From Acetatifactor sp. (GTDB lineage: Bacteria > Bacillota > Clostridia > Lachnospirales > Lachnospiraceae), in assembly GCA_022511465.1 (NCBI GenBank), contig JAFLRM010000014.1, forward strand, positions 1 to 63,667: 63,667 bases of DNA, written 5' to 3'. The notes below the pieces were generated by a model that made no database searches, had not been told where the DNA came from, and saw nothing but the letters and a program-made list of their open reading frames with translations. Every line of letters begins with the position of its first letter. Within the stretch, counting starts at the first letter, position 1. Of this stretch, positions 1 to 8,862 are shown piece by piece. The position numbers and the translations under genes were made by a program.

Positions 1-305
1 CAGAGCAGAAGGAGCAGCTTGCAGAGCAGAAGGAGCAGCTTGCAGAGCAGAAGGAACAGCTGGCAGAGCAGAAGGAACAGCTGGCAGAGAAACAGGCGAA
101 GATAGAGGCAATGGGGCGGCATGTAGAAGAGAGAGAAAGACATGTAGAAGAAAAGGAAAGATACATAGAAGAAAAGGAAAGACACCTAGAACGCATAGAA
201 TTAGAAAAGCAACAAATGCAGGAACAATTAAATCAGAGAGACTCTGAACTGGAGGAGCTGAGGAAAAACTATGAAAAACTTTTGAGAGAAAAAGGCCGAT
301 TATAG
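1..305 (+). CDS. C-terminal end of a coiled-coil protein (5'-truncated)
   Basis: The reading frame is open from the first base and ends at TAG 303-305, so only the C-terminal part of a longer protein is present. The visible portion is almost pure heptad repeat: four copies of EQKEQLA, then four variants of R-H-V-E-E-K-E, then a less regular Glu/Lys/Leu-rich tail. This predicts a long charged coiled coil. The catalytic or anchoring domain, if there is one, lies outside the window. Similar tails occur on very different proteins, including Rpn-type nucleases of Clostridia, so I do not assign a function. A terminator follows at 371-411. Confidence 0.7.
   Translation, partial: EQKEQLAEQKEQLAEQKEQLAEQKEQLAEKQAKIEAMGRHVEERERHVEEKERYIEEKERHLERIELEKQQMQEQLNQRDSELEELRKNYEKLLREKGRL
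3..86 (+). repeat. Four tandem 21-bp repeats encoding the heptad EQKEQLA
   Basis: The units start at 3, 24, 45 and 66. Units 1-2 are identical to each other, units 3-4 are identical to each other, and the two pairs differ at two positions (gag/gaa, ctt/ctg). The array probably continues upstream of the window. Each unit is one coiled-coil heptad, so copy number change would lengthen the coil without shifting the frame. A second, diverged set of 21-bp units (R-x-x-E-E-x-E) runs from 117 to about 200. Confidence 0.9.
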
Positions 306-370
306 TTTCCTATTTCCTTGCAAAACTTGCTTCAGGGACAGAATCTAATGTTTTGCTTGATATGTTTGGG

Positions 371-411
371 GGACCGTGCGGTTTTCGGACGAGAGTCGCG
401 CGGTTCTTTTT
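371..411 (+). terminator. Rho-independent terminator after the coiled-coil gene
   Basis: A 10-bp stem with G-T wobbles (371-380 with 397-406) is followed by TTTTT at 407-411. It separates the truncated gene from pth. The rest of the 306-525 gap shows no other clear element; the pth promoter probably lies in the T-rich stretch near 430-490, but I see no good -35/-10 pair. Confidence 0.65.
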
Positions 412-525
412 ATGTGTGAATGGCTTTTCTTCTTGTTTTTTTGGGGGAAAAATGAGACAATAGGGGCTGGGAACCCCGCTACAGGATACCGGGATTCGGT
501 TTATAAAAATGGGTGAGGATCAGAG

Positions 526-1101
526 ATGTACATTATCGTAGGTTTGGGAAATCCGGGGAAGCAGTATGAAAATACCAGGCATAATATCGGGTTTGCGACA
601 ATAGAAAGAATAGCAGAGCAGGAAAATATTCACGTGCTGGAGAAGAAGCATAAGGCGATCATTGGGAAGGGATATATTGCCGGACAGAAGTGTATTTTGG
701 CCAAGCCGCAGACATTTATGAACCTGAGCGGGGAGAGTGTGCGGGAATTGGTGGATTACTATAAGGTAGATGATACGGCAGAGCTGATCGTCATCGCGGA
801 TGATGTCAGTCTGGATGTGGGACAGATCCGTGTCCGCAAGAAGGGCAGCGCCGGCGGGCACAATGGTTTGAAGAATATTATCGCACATCTGGGACACGAC
901 GGTTTTACGCGCATTAAGATGGGCGTGGGAGAAAAGCCGAAAGGATACGATCTGGCGGACTATGTGCTGGGGCATTTCTCCAAGGAGGAGCGTGCTGCCA
1001 TGGACGAGGCTGCCGGGCGGGCGGCGGACGCTGTGAGGATGATCATCACGCAGGATGCCGATGTGGCTATGAATCTGTACAATCGCAAGGTGGAACGCTA
1101 G
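526..1101 (+). CDS. pth: Peptidyl-tRNA hydrolase
   Basis: This cytosolic enzyme hydrolyses the ester bond of peptidyl-tRNA released from stalled ribosomes, recycling tRNA. The 191-residue length is normal for the family. The N-terminus carries the signature GLGNPG (residues 6-11) and ENTRHN with the catalytic His19 (equivalent to E. coli His20) and substrate-binding Asn9. The segment FMNLSG and the GSAGGHNGLK loop complete the active site. The start follows a gtgagga ribosome binding site. mfd begins 10 bases after the stop, an arrangement common in Firmicutes, so the two are very probably cotranscribed. Confidence 0.98.
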   Translation: MYIIVGLGNPGKQYENTRHNIGFATIERIAEQENIHVLEKKHKAIIGKGYIAGQKCILAKPQTFMNLSGESVRELVDYYKVDDTAELIVIADDVSLDVGQIRVRKKGSAGGHNGLKNIIAHLGHDGFTRIKMGVGEKPKGYDLADYVLGHFSKEERAAMDEAAGRAADAVRMIITQDADVAMNLYNRKVER

Positions 1102-1111
1102 GAGGTGTACC

Positions 1112-4100
1112 ATGCAGGCATTACTTGCTCCCCTGCGGGAGCTGGCTGAATACGATCAAATGAGAGAGAGCCTTGGGAAGAAAGGCGGTCCTGTTGCTCT
1201 GACCGGATGTGTGGACTCCCAAAAGCTGCATATGATCTACGGACTCAGCGAAGGGCTGAAGTACAAGTGCATCGTCACCTACAATGATCTGCGGGCAAAG
1301 GAGATTCAGGAAGAGTATCAGTTTTATGATCGAAATGTACTGCTTTATCCGGCCAAGGATCTGATCTTCTTTCAGGCGGACATCCATGGCAATCAGCTGA
1401 CCAGAGAGCGCATCTGCACGCTGCGCCGGCTGATGGAGGGAAAACCGGTGACGATCGTGACCACCTACGCGGCATTGATGACACCGCAGGTGCTCTGGGA
1501 CCATGACACAGATGTCATATCTATGCAGAGAGGCGGTTCTTTAGATGAGGGAAGGCTGTCCGAACGGCTGGTTGATATGGGGTACGAGAAAGCGTATCAG
1601 GTGGAGAGTCCGGGGCAGTTTTCTGTCCGGGGCGGCATTGTGGATGTGTTTGACTTGACAGAGGAGAATCCCTACCGCATTGAACTGTGGGGGGATGAGA
1701 TAGAGTCCATCCGAAGCTTTGACATTTTAAGTCAGCGATCTATTGAGAAGCTGGAGAGCATCAGCATCTATCCTGCGTCGGAGTTTGTCCTGTCAGAAGA
1801 GCGGATTCGCACGGGACTTAAAAAGCTGGAACGAGAGGCCAAAGAGCAGGAGAAGCGGTTTCGGGATGCACATCAGCCGGAGGAGGCACACCGCATTGCC
1901 ACACAGGTGAAGGAGCTTAGAGAGCAGCTTTTAGAGTTTAAGAGCAAGGTCAATTTGGAAAGTTATATCCGGTATTTTTATGAGGACACCGTGACGCTGC
2001 CGGAGCTTCTGCAAAGTCTGGCGTCTGCCGGGGGGCGGGAAGATTCCCTCGCTTTCTTTGTGGAGGAGCCGGTCCGGGCAAAAGAGCAGGCTGACGCGGT
2101 AGAACTGGAATTTCGGGAGAGTATGCAGCAGCGCTTGCGCAAGGGCTATCTTCTTCCGGGGCAGATGGATATTTTGTACGGCGGGGAGCAGGTGGCGGCC
2201 AAGCTGCTCGGTGGCAAAGTGGTCACACTGGCCACCATGGACACCAGAAGTACTTTGTTCAAACCGGCAAAAAAATATGACATTAGTGCCAGAAATCTGG
2301 CTCCCTACAATAACAGCTTTGAGGCACTGGTAAAAGACTTGAAACAATATCGAAAGAGAGGATATCGGGTTCTTCTTTTGTCGGGCTCCCGCACCCGGGC
2401 GAAACGTCTGGCTGAGGATCTGCGGGATCAGGAGATCGCGGCCGTCTATACGGAAGACCCCTCCAGAGAGGTGCTTCCCGGTGAGGTGTTGACCTATTAC
2501 GGTCATGTGGGAAAAGGTTTTGAATATCCGTTGCTTAAGTTTGTTGTGCTGGCAGAGACGGATATTTTTGGCGCCGTCAAGAAGAAAAAGCGAAAGAAAA
2601 AGCTTTATCAGGGACAGAGGATCAACGATTTCAACGACCTGAGAGTGGGTGACTATGTGGTGCATGAAACACATGGACTGGGAATCTACCGGGGGATTGA
2701 AAAGGTTGAGATAGAGCGGATCGTAAAGGACTACATCAAGATAGAGTATCGGGACGGCGGCAATCTCTATGTGCTTGCCACCGGGCTGGACGTGATCCAG
2801 AAGTATGCCTCGGCGGATGCCGGTAAGAAGCCAAAGCTAAATAAGCTGGGGACAAAGGAGTGGGAGCGGACCAAGACCAAGGTAAAGGGCGCTGTGAGCG
2901 AGGTTGCAAAAGATCTGGTGGAGCTGTACGCCCTGCGCCAGCAGAGCACCGGTTATCCCTACGGGAAAGACACGGTGTGGCAGAGAGAATTTGAGGAGAT
3001 GTTTCCCTTTGAGGAGACGGAGGATCAGCTGAGTGCCATTGCGGACACCAAGGCGGATATGGAGAGCACGCGGATCATGGATCGATTGATCTGTGGCGAT
3101 GTGGGCTACGGTAAGACGGAGATTGCCCTTCGGGCCGCATTCAAGGCGGTGCAGGAGGGCAAGCAGGTGGTGTATCTGGTGCCTACCACGATCCTCGCGC
3201 AGCAGCATTACACCACTTTCGTACAGCGTATGAAAGATTTTCCTGTGCGGGTCGATCTGATGAGCCGGTTTCGCACGGCGGCAGAGTTGAAAAAAACGGC
3301 CGCTGATCTTCAGAAAGGTTTAGTGGATATTGTTATAGGCACTCACCGCGTCCTTTCTAAGGATGTGCAGTTCAAGGATCTGGGACTTTTGATCATCGAT
3401 GAGGAACAGCGCTTCGGAGTGGCTCATAAAGAGAAGATCAAAAAGCTGAAAGAAAACGTGGATGTCCTGACCTTGACGGCAACCCCCATTCCCAGAACGC
3501 TGCATATGAGTCTGGTGGGCATTCGGGATATGAGTGTGCTTGAGGAGGCTCCAAATGATCGTCTGCCCATTCAGACCTTCGTGTGTGAGTACAATGAGGA
3601 GCTTGTGCGGGAGGCGATCGTCCGGGAGCTTGCCCGTGGGGGGCAGGTGTACTATGTGTACAATCGTGTCAACAATATTGCAGATATCACAGCACAGATT
3701 GCGGCTCTGGTACCGGAGGCGACTGTTGCGTTTGCCCACGGTCAGATGAAAGAGAGTGAGCTGGAGCAGATCATGTACGATTTTATCGGCGGTGAGATCG
3801 ATGTGTTGGTGTCTACTACCATTATTGAAACCGGCCTGGACATTCCCAATGTGAACACCATGATCATCCATGATTCCGACAACATGGGACTCTCCCAGCT
3901 GTATCAGCTCAGGGGGCGTGTTGGACGATCGAACCGGACAGCCTATGCTTTTCTGATGTACAAGAGAGATAAGGTGCTTCGGGAGGTAGCTGAAAAACGT
4001 CTGGAGGCCATTCGGGAATTTACGGATCTGGGAAGTGGATTCAAGATTGCCATGCGCGACTTGGAGATCCGGGGGGCCGGGAATCTCCTGGGTATCAGAC

Positions 4101-4669
4101 AGCACGGTCACATGGAGGCTGTGGGCTACGATATGTACTGCAAGCTTTTAAATGAGGCGGTGCAGAATCTGAAGGGTATTCCTGTGGCTACGGATTTTGC
4201 CACTGTGATCGATCTGGATGTGGATGCTTTTATTCCTGCCGCCTACATTGTAAACGAAGTACAGAAGCTGGATATTTACAAGCGCATTGCTGGCATTGAG
4301 AGCGTGAAAGAGAGAGATGATATGAAAGATGAGCTGTTGGACCGCTTTGGGGAGATCCCTAAGTCCGTGGACAATCTGCTGCGGATCGCGTTGGTCCGCG
4401 TAGCGGCTCATCGTCTGGATCTGACGGAGGTCAAGGGGAAAAACGAGAGGATCCTTTTTACTTTCCGACCAGATGCCGACATTGATCCGACCCGCATTCC
4501 GGAACTGGTGAAAAAGCATGGAAAGGACATGAGCTTTACCGCCTATGGCAATCCTTTCTTTACCTACAAATACAAAAAGACAGGGTTGGTGGAAACAGAT
4601 GCGGAGCTGGTTCTTGATCGGACGGAAGAGTTGTTAGAGGAAATGCAATGCCTTTTAAGAGAGGTTTAA
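1112..4669 (+). CDS. mfd: Transcription-repair coupling factor Mfd
   Basis: Mfd is a DNA translocase that removes RNA polymerase stalled at lesions and recruits UvrA for nucleotide excision repair. The 1185-residue length is full size. In order there are a UvrB-like N-terminal region, the RNA polymerase interaction domain (VGDYVVHETHGLGIYRG), the helicase core with Walker A GDVGYGKT (Lys668) and the DEEQ box, the QLRGRVGRS motif VI, and the C-terminal TRCF domain. The start is preceded by ggaggtgtacc, 10 bases after pth. The microgene at 4739 follows on the same strand. Confidence 0.98.
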   Translation: MQALLAPLRELAEYDQMRESLGKKGGPVALTGCVDSQKLHMIYGLSEGLKYKCIVTYNDLRAKEIQEEYQFYDRNVLLYPAKDLIFFQADIHGNQLTRERICTLRRLMEGKPVTIVTTYAALMTPQVLWDHDTDVISMQRGGSLDEGRLSERLVDMGYEKAYQVESPGQFSVRGGIVDVFDLTEENPYRIELWGDEIESIRSFDILSQRSIEKLESISIYPASEFVLSEERIRTGLKKLEREAKEQEKRFRDAHQPEEAHRIATQVKELREQLLEFKSKVNLESYIRYFYEDTVTLPELLQSLASAGGREDSLAFFVEEPVRAKEQADAVELEFRESMQQRLRKGYLLPGQMDILYGGEQVAAKLLGGKVVTLATMDTRSTLFKPAKKYDISARNLAPYNNSFEALVKDLKQYRKRGYRVLLLSGSRTRAKRLAEDLRDQEIAAVYTEDPSREVLPGEVLTYYGHVGKGFEYPLLKFVVLAETDIFGAVKKKKRKKKLYQGQRINDFNDLRVGDYVVHETHGLGIYRGIEKVEIERIVKDYIKIEYRDGGNLYVLATGLDVIQKYASADAGKKPKLNKLGTKEWERTKTKVKGAVSEVAKDLVELYALRQQSTGYPYGKDTVWQREFEEMFPFEETEDQLSAIADTKADMESTRIMDRLICGDVGYGKTEIALRAAFKAVQEGKQVVYLVPTTILAQQHYTTFVQRMKDFPVRVDLMSRFRTAAELKKTAADLQKGLVDIVIGTHRVLSKDVQFKDLGLLIIDEEQRFGVAHKEKIKKLKENVDVLTLTATPIPRTLHMSLVGIRDMSVLEEAPNDRLPIQTFVCEYNEELVREAIVRELARGGQVYYVYNRVNNIADITAQIAALVPEATVAFAHGQMKESELEQIMYDFIGGEIDVLVSTTIIETGLDIPNVNTMIIHDSDNMGLSQLYQLRGRVGRSNRTAYAFLMYKRDKVLREVAEKRLEAIREFTDLGSGFKIAMRDLEIRGAGNLLGIRQHGHMEAVGYDMYCKLLNEAVQNLKGIPVATDFATVIDLDVDAFIPAAYIVNEVQKLDIYKRIAGIESVKERDDMKDELLDRFGEIPKSVDNLLRIALVRVAAHRLDLTEVKGKNERILFTFRPDADIDPTRIPELVKKHGKDMSFTAYGNPFFTYKYKKTGLVETDAELVLDRTEELLEEMQCLLREV

Positions 4670-4684
4670 CGGACTTGTAATATG

Positions 4685-4734
4685 ATACCTTCTTATCAGA
4701 AACAATGAGGTGACGGATCCTGATAAGGAGGTAT
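4685..4734 (+). promoter_or_regulatory. 15-bp hairpin that sequesters the ribosome binding site of the next microgene
   Basis: Bases 4685-4699 pair with 4720-4734 over 15 bp with a single G-T wobble; two further wobble pairs can extend it outward. The loop is 20 nt. The right arm contains AAGGAGG, the ribosome binding site of the 33-residue gene at 4739. No T-run follows, so this is not a typical terminator. Either it limits translation of transcripts reading through from mfd, or it is a switchable leader. A possible -10 (TATGAT, 4681-4686) would make an RNA lacking most of the left arm. Confidence 0.6.
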
Positions 4735-4738
4735 TGTT

Positions 4739-4840
4739 ATGAAAGGATATATTACGGCGAACGGTTACATGGGTCTGGTGGACGGAACCTACATTTTATT
4801 TGCGAGCGAGGAAGATTACAGGGAGTATGTGGAGGCGTAA
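4739..4840 (+). CDS. 33-residue microprotein downstream of mfd
   Basis: A short open frame beginning MKGYITANGYMGLVDGTY and ending in REYVEA. It has a strong aaggaggt ribosome binding site 7 bases before the ATG, which makes it a believable gene despite its size. The protein is rich in Gly, Tyr and acidic residues, has no membrane segment and no recognisable domain. I have the impression that similar tiny proteins recur in Lachnospiraceae, but cannot verify this here. Its translation should be affected by the hairpin that buries the ribosome binding site. Function unknown. Confidence 0.6.
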   Translation: MKGYITANGYMGLVDGTYILFASEEDYREYVEA

Positions 4841-4873
4841 GGCATAGAAAAAATAGGAAAAAGTTTCCGGGTA

Positions 4874-4882
4874 TGGTATAAT
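4874..4882 (+). promoter_or_regulatory. Extended -10 promoter for the DUF6056-like gene
   Basis: TGG followed by TATAAT at 4877-4882, with only a poor -35. The extended TGn motif supports a sigmaA promoter about 40 bases before the start at 4923. The same TGGTATAAT string recurs before the genes at 32673 and 49457. Confidence 0.5.
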
Positions 4883-4922
4883 GTACGCAGGAAATATAAA
4901 GATTACAAAATAAGAGGTTCTT

Positions 4923-6383
4923 ATGGATAAAAAGTACGAAAAAATATGCGGCTTCGGTCTGTTTCTTCTTATGTGTTTTTCCCTGCTGCCGATCATGTAT
5001 CTGGGAAGATACAATCATCCCACCGGGGACGATTATTACTATGGCGCCGAGACCGTAAAGGTATTTCGGGAGACGGGGAGTGTAACGGCGGTACTAAAAG
5101 AGGCTGCCGACGGGGTCGTACTTCAATATGAGAGATGGCAGGGGACGTACTCCGCTATGTTTTTGATGTATCTGCCACCGAATATTTGGAGCGCCGACGC
5201 ATATCGCTTTGTGACAGCAGGTATTTTATTGTTGTTTACGGTCGCGGTATTCTATTTTTTGCGGCCTATATTGTGTGAGATATTGCGGGGCACCAACGCT
5301 CTCTGGCTGGGAGTGACATCGGCATTTCTGCTGCTTGCCATTCAGACAGTACCGTTTCAGGGGGAGTCTTTTTTCTGGTACAACGGCTCCATATATTACA
5401 CCGGATACTTTGCAGTCACGCTGATCTTCTTTGGATTGCTGATCAGACATCTTTTGCATCCTCATGTATGGAATTTACCGACACTGATCGTGCTCGCAGT
5501 TTTCATTGGGGGAGGTAACTATGTGTCACTTTTACCGACCCTTCTGATCCTGACAACAATAACAGTACTTTTGGCTTGGTATCACTCCAAGAAAGGGATA
5601 TGCACAGGTATTCTCCTGGCGATCCTGCTTGCCGGTCTGATGGTCAGCGCGATGGCTCCCGGCAATCAGATCAGACAGAGCGGAATGTGGAAAATGCCGG
5701 CGTGGAGAACAGTTTTGGAGTCTTTGTTTCAGGGGATCCGTTATCTGGACGCGTGGATTGGAAAGTGGTGGCTGCTGGTGGCGATCTTGTTAGCTCCATT
5801 GTTTTTCGCCACCTATAAAAAGGTTTCTTACTCTTTCCGCCATCCGGTCATCGTACTTGGATATCTGTTTGGAATCTTTTGCTCCATGTCCTGTCCGCTG
5901 TACTATGCGATGGGTTCTTCAGGACCGGCCAGAGCGTTGGCTATTGTGTACTACGCGTTTCTTGCTTTTACCCTTGCAGGGTATTATTATCTGTTGGGCT
6001 TTCTTTATCGGTGTTGGGAACAAAGTGATCACAGCAGCCATATGGATGAAAGGATAAAGAGATTGGGGCAGTTGAGTTTCGTCGTGGTTTGGGGGCTTTT
6101 TATTCTGATGCAGATTTTGTCAGGCCGGGTACTGGAATGTACTTCTGTGAAAGCGTTGCATTCACTGTACAATGGAGAGGCCGTCGCATATGAGGAGGAA
6201 TATCGGGAGAGGCTTCAGGTTTTGGAAGATGACACTATTCAGGATGTGGTGTTTACTCCTTATAAGCATCAGCCGGATATGCTCTATGTGGGGGATCTTC
6301 CTGGTGACCCTGAGGACCCAACCAATATCAAGGTTGCCGAATTTTTTGGCAAGGCATCTGTCATGGTAGACTACAGCAACTAG
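4923..6383 (+). CDS. Polytopic membrane protein, DUF6056-like (GT-C type fold suspected)
   Basis: A 486-residue protein with about ten hydrophobic segments. The N-terminal transmembrane helix is followed by a loop with PTGDDYYYG and WQGTYSAMF, the hallmark of DUF6056-like proteins. In GT-C glycosyltransferases an acidic pair in the first outside loop serves catalysis, so a lipid-linked-sugar glycosyltransferase role is plausible but inferred. The C-terminal 90 residues after the last helix form a soluble tail. The gene has its own promoter and ends 7 bases from the stop of the convergent GT39-like gene, with no terminator between them. Confidence 0.75.
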   Translation: MDKKYEKICGFGLFLLMCFSLLPIMYLGRYNHPTGDDYYYGAETVKVFRETGSVTAVLKEAADGVVLQYERWQGTYSAMFLMYLPPNIWSADAYRFVTAGILLLFTVAVFYFLRPILCEILRGTNALWLGVTSAFLLLAIQTVPFQGESFFWYNGSIYYTGYFAVTLIFFGLLIRHLLHPHVWNLPTLIVLAVFIGGGNYVSLLPTLLILTTITVLLAWYHSKKGICTGILLAILLAGLMVSAMAPGNQIRQSGMWKMPAWRTVLESLFQGIRYLDAWIGKWWLLVAILLAPLFFATYKKVSYSFRHPVIVLGYLFGIFCSMSCPLYYAMGSSGPARALAIVYYAFLAFTLAGYYYLLGFLYRCWEQSDHSSHMDERIKRLGQLSFVVVWGLFILMQILSGRVLECTSVKALHSLYNGEAVAYEEEYRERLQVLEDDTIQDVVFTPYKHQPDMLYVGDLPGDPEDPTNIKVAEFFGKASVMVDYSN

Positions 6384-6390
6384 GATGTAT

Positions 6391-8025
6391 CTATTTTGGC
6401 ACCGCTACATACCAGTCATAAAACTGCGCCAGATTAAAATTGTCTTCAAACACAGGTGCATCCGTAAAATAAATGATATAGATAGCATTTGGGTCAAGGT
6501 GTTCGTAGTTGATCCCGTTTTGGAAAGTGATGCCGTCTACCTGAAAAGTAGCCGGTTCTACTTGATTTTCCTTGTAGGTCACATGAGCCAGGTATTCCGG
6601 TCCGGTGATGCCGGAGAAAAGCAGAAGTCTGGGCCACTGGGCACCGCGCTCCGCCACGATATAGGGATGTGAACCGTTCTCGTCCGTTCTTTCTAAACTC
6701 TGTTCCATGGCATAGTCCACACATTCTCTGACTCCCTGCGCAAAGTATGCATTTACCGTAACCATGTAGTCTGTGTAGTAGGTGTACTCAAAGCCGACTA
6801 AAAAGACCAGATAGGCGACGGCGAGAAGTGCACTGACTGCCCGCAACAGATAACGGTTAAAGTGTTTTAACCACTTTAACACGCACCAGACACCGTAACC
6901 TTCGCAGAGTACCAGCGGAATGTAAAGAGAATTGATCTGTTGCAGGTTGGCGGTGATGAGCAGGCAGTTGACTCCGGAACCCAACAGCTGCGCAAAAATC
7001 AAGAATTCAAAGCAAAATTGTCTTCGTGAAAGATTGCGGACGAGTGCCGCCGCCAGACAGAAGAAACCGATCACGATAAAGATCCGCCCAATATCATAAA
7101 ACAAGCCGTAGGGCAGCAAAATATCATAGGGGGTTCCCACATTTTGAAATAAGAGCAAATGGCCTGTTCTCTTAAGATTACTCCACATCTGGGAGAGGGA
7201 CAATGCCACTTCTCCTCCGCGGTAGCCACTCATAATGGGGATCGTGAGAAAAGGCAGCCGTATGGCCGATCTATCAAAAGTATTGATGATCACAAAAAGG
7301 ATCAGGGGCAATGCCATCAATGCCAATAGAAGTACTCCGCCTAAGCTGTAGCGGTTTAGAGTGATCTTTTTATGGAACAGACTGTAGACGATCTGAGTGA
7401 AAAGTATAATGGGAACAACGGGCCAGATGGTGGCATAGCAGTATAAGCTGAGGCCGTAGAAAAGGGCAGACAGTAACAAAAAGGCATTATTTTGCATAGC
7501 ACGTACAAAGAAATACAGGCCAAATATTAAAAAGCCGGGAGCCAGATTGGCCTCCAGACCCCAGCGTGACATGGTGATGTGCCATGGGCAAATAGCCAGA
7601 AGAAAGCTGCACCATATGGCCGCCATATCCCCAAACATTCTGCGAGCCAGACAGTACACTGCCCAAATTGTCGCAATAGCTACAAGTGCCTGTGGGAGAC
7701 GGCTGGCTACGGGGCCGAACTTCCCCCCGTTTATTGCCAGAAGAGGGATCATCAACCAACTGTAGAGCGCGCTCTGACCGTCGCCCCATCCGGCCAGATA
7801 GACCGGCAGAAAATTTCCTGCAGAATCGATCCCATTGTGCAGCAATGAGTAGGCGGTCCATGCAGAAAAAGCTTCATCCTGATGCATGCCGCCCGGCACG
7901 CTGCCCAGGTAAACCAAACGCAGGGCGGCACCCAGAAGCATTATCGCCAAGGGCAGGACCCGATATAAGATCCTGCGTTGTTCTTCGGCCTGATCATAAA
8001 TTTGCGTGGTCAATGGTCTGTTCAT
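6391..8025 (-). CDS. GT39-like polytopic membrane glycosyltransferase
   Basis: A 544-residue membrane protein with about twelve transmembrane helices. After the first helix comes GGMHQDEAFSAWTAYSLL, with the acidic pair typical of the first extracytoplasmic loop of ArnT/PMT-type (GT39) enzymes, which use polyprenyl-phosphate sugars. The C-terminal part (about residues 430-544) is a soluble outside domain. I chose the Met at 8025, preceded by aaggattcagagcag, over the longer frame to 8157, whose first 44 residues are not hydrophobic or conserved-looking and lack a ribosome binding site. The acceptor and sugar cannot be told from sequence. Confidence 0.75.
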   Translation of the reverse strand: MNRPLTTQIYDQAEEQRRILYRVLPLAIMLLGAALRLVYLGSVPGGMHQDEAFSAWTAYSLLHNGIDSAGNFLPVYLAGWGDGQSALYSWLMIPLLAINGGKFGPVASRLPQALVAIATIWAVYCLARRMFGDMAAIWCSFLLAICPWHITMSRWGLEANLAPGFLIFGLYFFVRAMQNNAFLLLSALFYGLSLYCYATIWPVVPIILFTQIVYSLFHKKITLNRYSLGGVLLLALMALPLILFVIINTFDRSAIRLPFLTIPIMSGYRGGEVALSLSQMWSNLKRTGHLLLFQNVGTPYDILLPYGLFYDIGRIFIVIGFFCLAAALVRNLSRRQFCFEFLIFAQLLGSGVNCLLITANLQQINSLYIPLVLCEGYGVWCVLKWLKHFNRYLLRAVSALLAVAYLVFLVGFEYTYYTDYMVTVNAYFAQGVRECVDYAMEQSLERTDENGSHPYIVAERGAQWPRLLLFSGITGPEYLAHVTYKENQVEPATFQVDGITFQNGINYEHLDPNAIYIIYFTDAPVFEDNFNLAQFYDWYVAVPK

Positions 8026-8211
8026 CTGCTCTGAATCCTTATATTTATAACATATCTGTAATGTACTCCCGATCATTATTTTCACTATATCATACTTCTG
8101 AGTGGCTGGTAAAGAGGCTATCGATAAATTGACAAACCAACCGGAACATGATAGCATCCTTTTATAGAATAGTGTTATTGCGTGAAGATTGTTACAACAC
8201 GGAGGTCAAGA

Positions 8212-8799
8212 ATGAGAGAGCATATTTCAAGAGAGGAAGCTTTGGCGCTGCTTAAGAAGCACAACAAGGATCATTTTCACATCCAGCATGCGCTGACAGT
8301 GGAGGGTGTCATGCGATGGTATGCGAAAGAATTGGGCTACGGTGAGGATGAGGAATACTGGGGCATTGTAGGACTTTTGCATGACATCGATTTTGAGAAT
8401 TATCCCGATCAGCACTGTATCAAGGCACCTGAACTTTTGCGGGAAGGTGGAGTGGGTGAGGATATCATTCACGCAGTGTGCAGCCACGGCTATGATCTGA
8501 CTGTGGACGTGAAGCCGGAGCATGAAATGGAGAAAGTGCTGTATGCGGCGGACGAGCTGACCGGATTGATCTGGGCGGCGGCACTGATGCGCCCGTCAAA
8601 AAGTGTTCAGGATATGGAACTGAAGTCTTTGAAAAAAAAGTACAAGAGCAAGGGTTTTGCCGCAGGCTGTTCCAGAGAGGTCATTGAGAATGGTGTGCAG
8701 ATGATGGGTTGGGAGCTGGATACCCTGCTTGAAAGGACGTTGGAGGCGATGCGTTCCTGCGAGGAGAATATTGCGCAGGCCATGGATCAGTTAGCATAA
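8212..8799 (+). CDS. HD-domain hydrolase
   Basis: A 195-residue soluble protein. The HD signature is visible: a first His in FHIQHALTVEG, LLHDIDFENYP with the metal-binding His-Asp pair, a further His in VCSHGYD, and YAADELTGLI with a late Asp. This single-domain type is common in Clostridia and is usually annotated as HDIG-like; substrates are unknown, though many relatives act on nucleotides. The start at 8212 has ggaggt 5 bases upstream, better than the frame's earlier Met at 8182. It is divergent from the GT39-like gene. Confidence 0.85.
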   Translation: MREHISREEALALLKKHNKDHFHIQHALTVEGVMRWYAKELGYGEDEEYWGIVGLLHDIDFENYPDQHCIKAPELLREGGVGEDIIHAVCSHGYDLTVDVKPEHEMEKVLYAADELTGLIWAAALMRPSKSVQDMELKSLKKKYKSKGFAAGCSREVIENGVQMMGWELDTLLERTLEAMRSCEENIAQAMDQLA

Positions 8800-8862
8800 G
8801 ATATCAAATTTGACGGAAACTGTTTGTAAGAAAATGAACTTTTTTTGATGAGGAGGGAGAAA

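Noticed and set aside
3..86. Possible CRISPR or satellite array
   Set aside because: The 21-bp units are directly adjacent, have no spacers and stay in one protein frame.
7686..8132. Plus-strand open frame of 148 codons
   Set aside because: It is antisense to the GT39-like gene and its start region, is Arg/Pro-rich and has no ribosome binding site.
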